From Segatella copri (GTDB taxonomy: Bacteria; Bacteroidota; Bacteroidia; Bacteroidales; Bacteroidaceae), in assembly GCF_002224675.1 (NCBI RefSeq), contig NZ_NMPZ01000005.1, positions 111,022 to 175,021 on the forward strand: a stretch of 64,000 nucleotides of DNA, read 5' to 3'. Below are positions 63,979-64,000 of this stretch, one piece after another (within the stretch, counting starts at the first letter, position 1; each line of letters starts with the position of its first letter). Position numbers and translations under genes: made by a program. The notes beneath the pieces were generated by a model that was not told the DNA's origin, searched no databases, and was given only the letters and a program-made list of their open reading frames with translations.

Positions 63979-64000
63979 AGACAAAAGACAAATAGGCAAT

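Overview
The window looks like a chromosomal segment of a Bacteroidota member, most likely Prevotellaceae (Segatella/Prevotella type). The reasons are many TAnnTTTG promoter elements upstream of genes, weak Shine-Dalgarno sites, ECF sigma/anti-sigma/STN-domain receptor modules, DUF4974, DUF4369 and DUF4143 families, and a surface-type GH2 beta-galactosidase. The genus is inferred from gene content, not from a marker gene.

Region 1 (1-11.3 kb): the 3' end of a MATE transporter, then two near-identical copies of an ECF sigma factor, a short anti-sigma factor and an outer-membrane receptor. A DUF4143 ATPase gene with three operator-like repeats, and an IS3-family element, separate the copies. 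Homology between the copies stops abruptly inside the receptor gene, so the signalling half is shared and the plug/barrel half differs.

Region 2 (11.3-25 kb): a TPR protein, two adjacent structured inverted elements with a common core but different arms, and a PD-(D/E)XK-type ATPase. An island of about 6 kb follows, flanked by direct repeats made from the end of a resident anti-sigma gene. It carries a frameshifted HIRAN gene, two DUF262 proteins (one with a DUF1524 HNH-like nuclease domain) and a divergent WYL regulator. It is the best candidate here for an undescribed defence system. A third receptor/sigma/anti-sigma set follows, in a different gene order.

Region 3 (25-43.3 kb): a His-rich small protein with a ZnuD-like TonB receptor, then a large export and regulation block. 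Two kinase/response-regulator pairs bracket MacB-type permeases, their ATPases, an HlyD adaptor and a TolC-type channel. A MNT-HEPN toxin-antitoxin pair lies inside the block. A shared 15-bp palindrome upstream of the sigma-54 activator and upstream of a near-consensus -24/-12 promoter at the TolC gene suggests a complete regulatory circuit. A secreted alpha/beta hydrolase closes the block.

Region 4 (43.4-64 kb) is mostly core metabolism and housekeeping: argS, an RNase H, a GH2 beta-galactosidase, ribD with a coupled 52-aa gene, prmC with an insertion, recX, a comF-like gene, pyrE, argH, tRNA-Gly and tRNA-Leu, a thioredoxin-fold lipoprotein lacking the CXXC, a comM-like ATPase, metG and a small outer-membrane barrel. 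Several palindromic repeat families recur between genes, and one copy sits in frame inside a histidine kinase gene.
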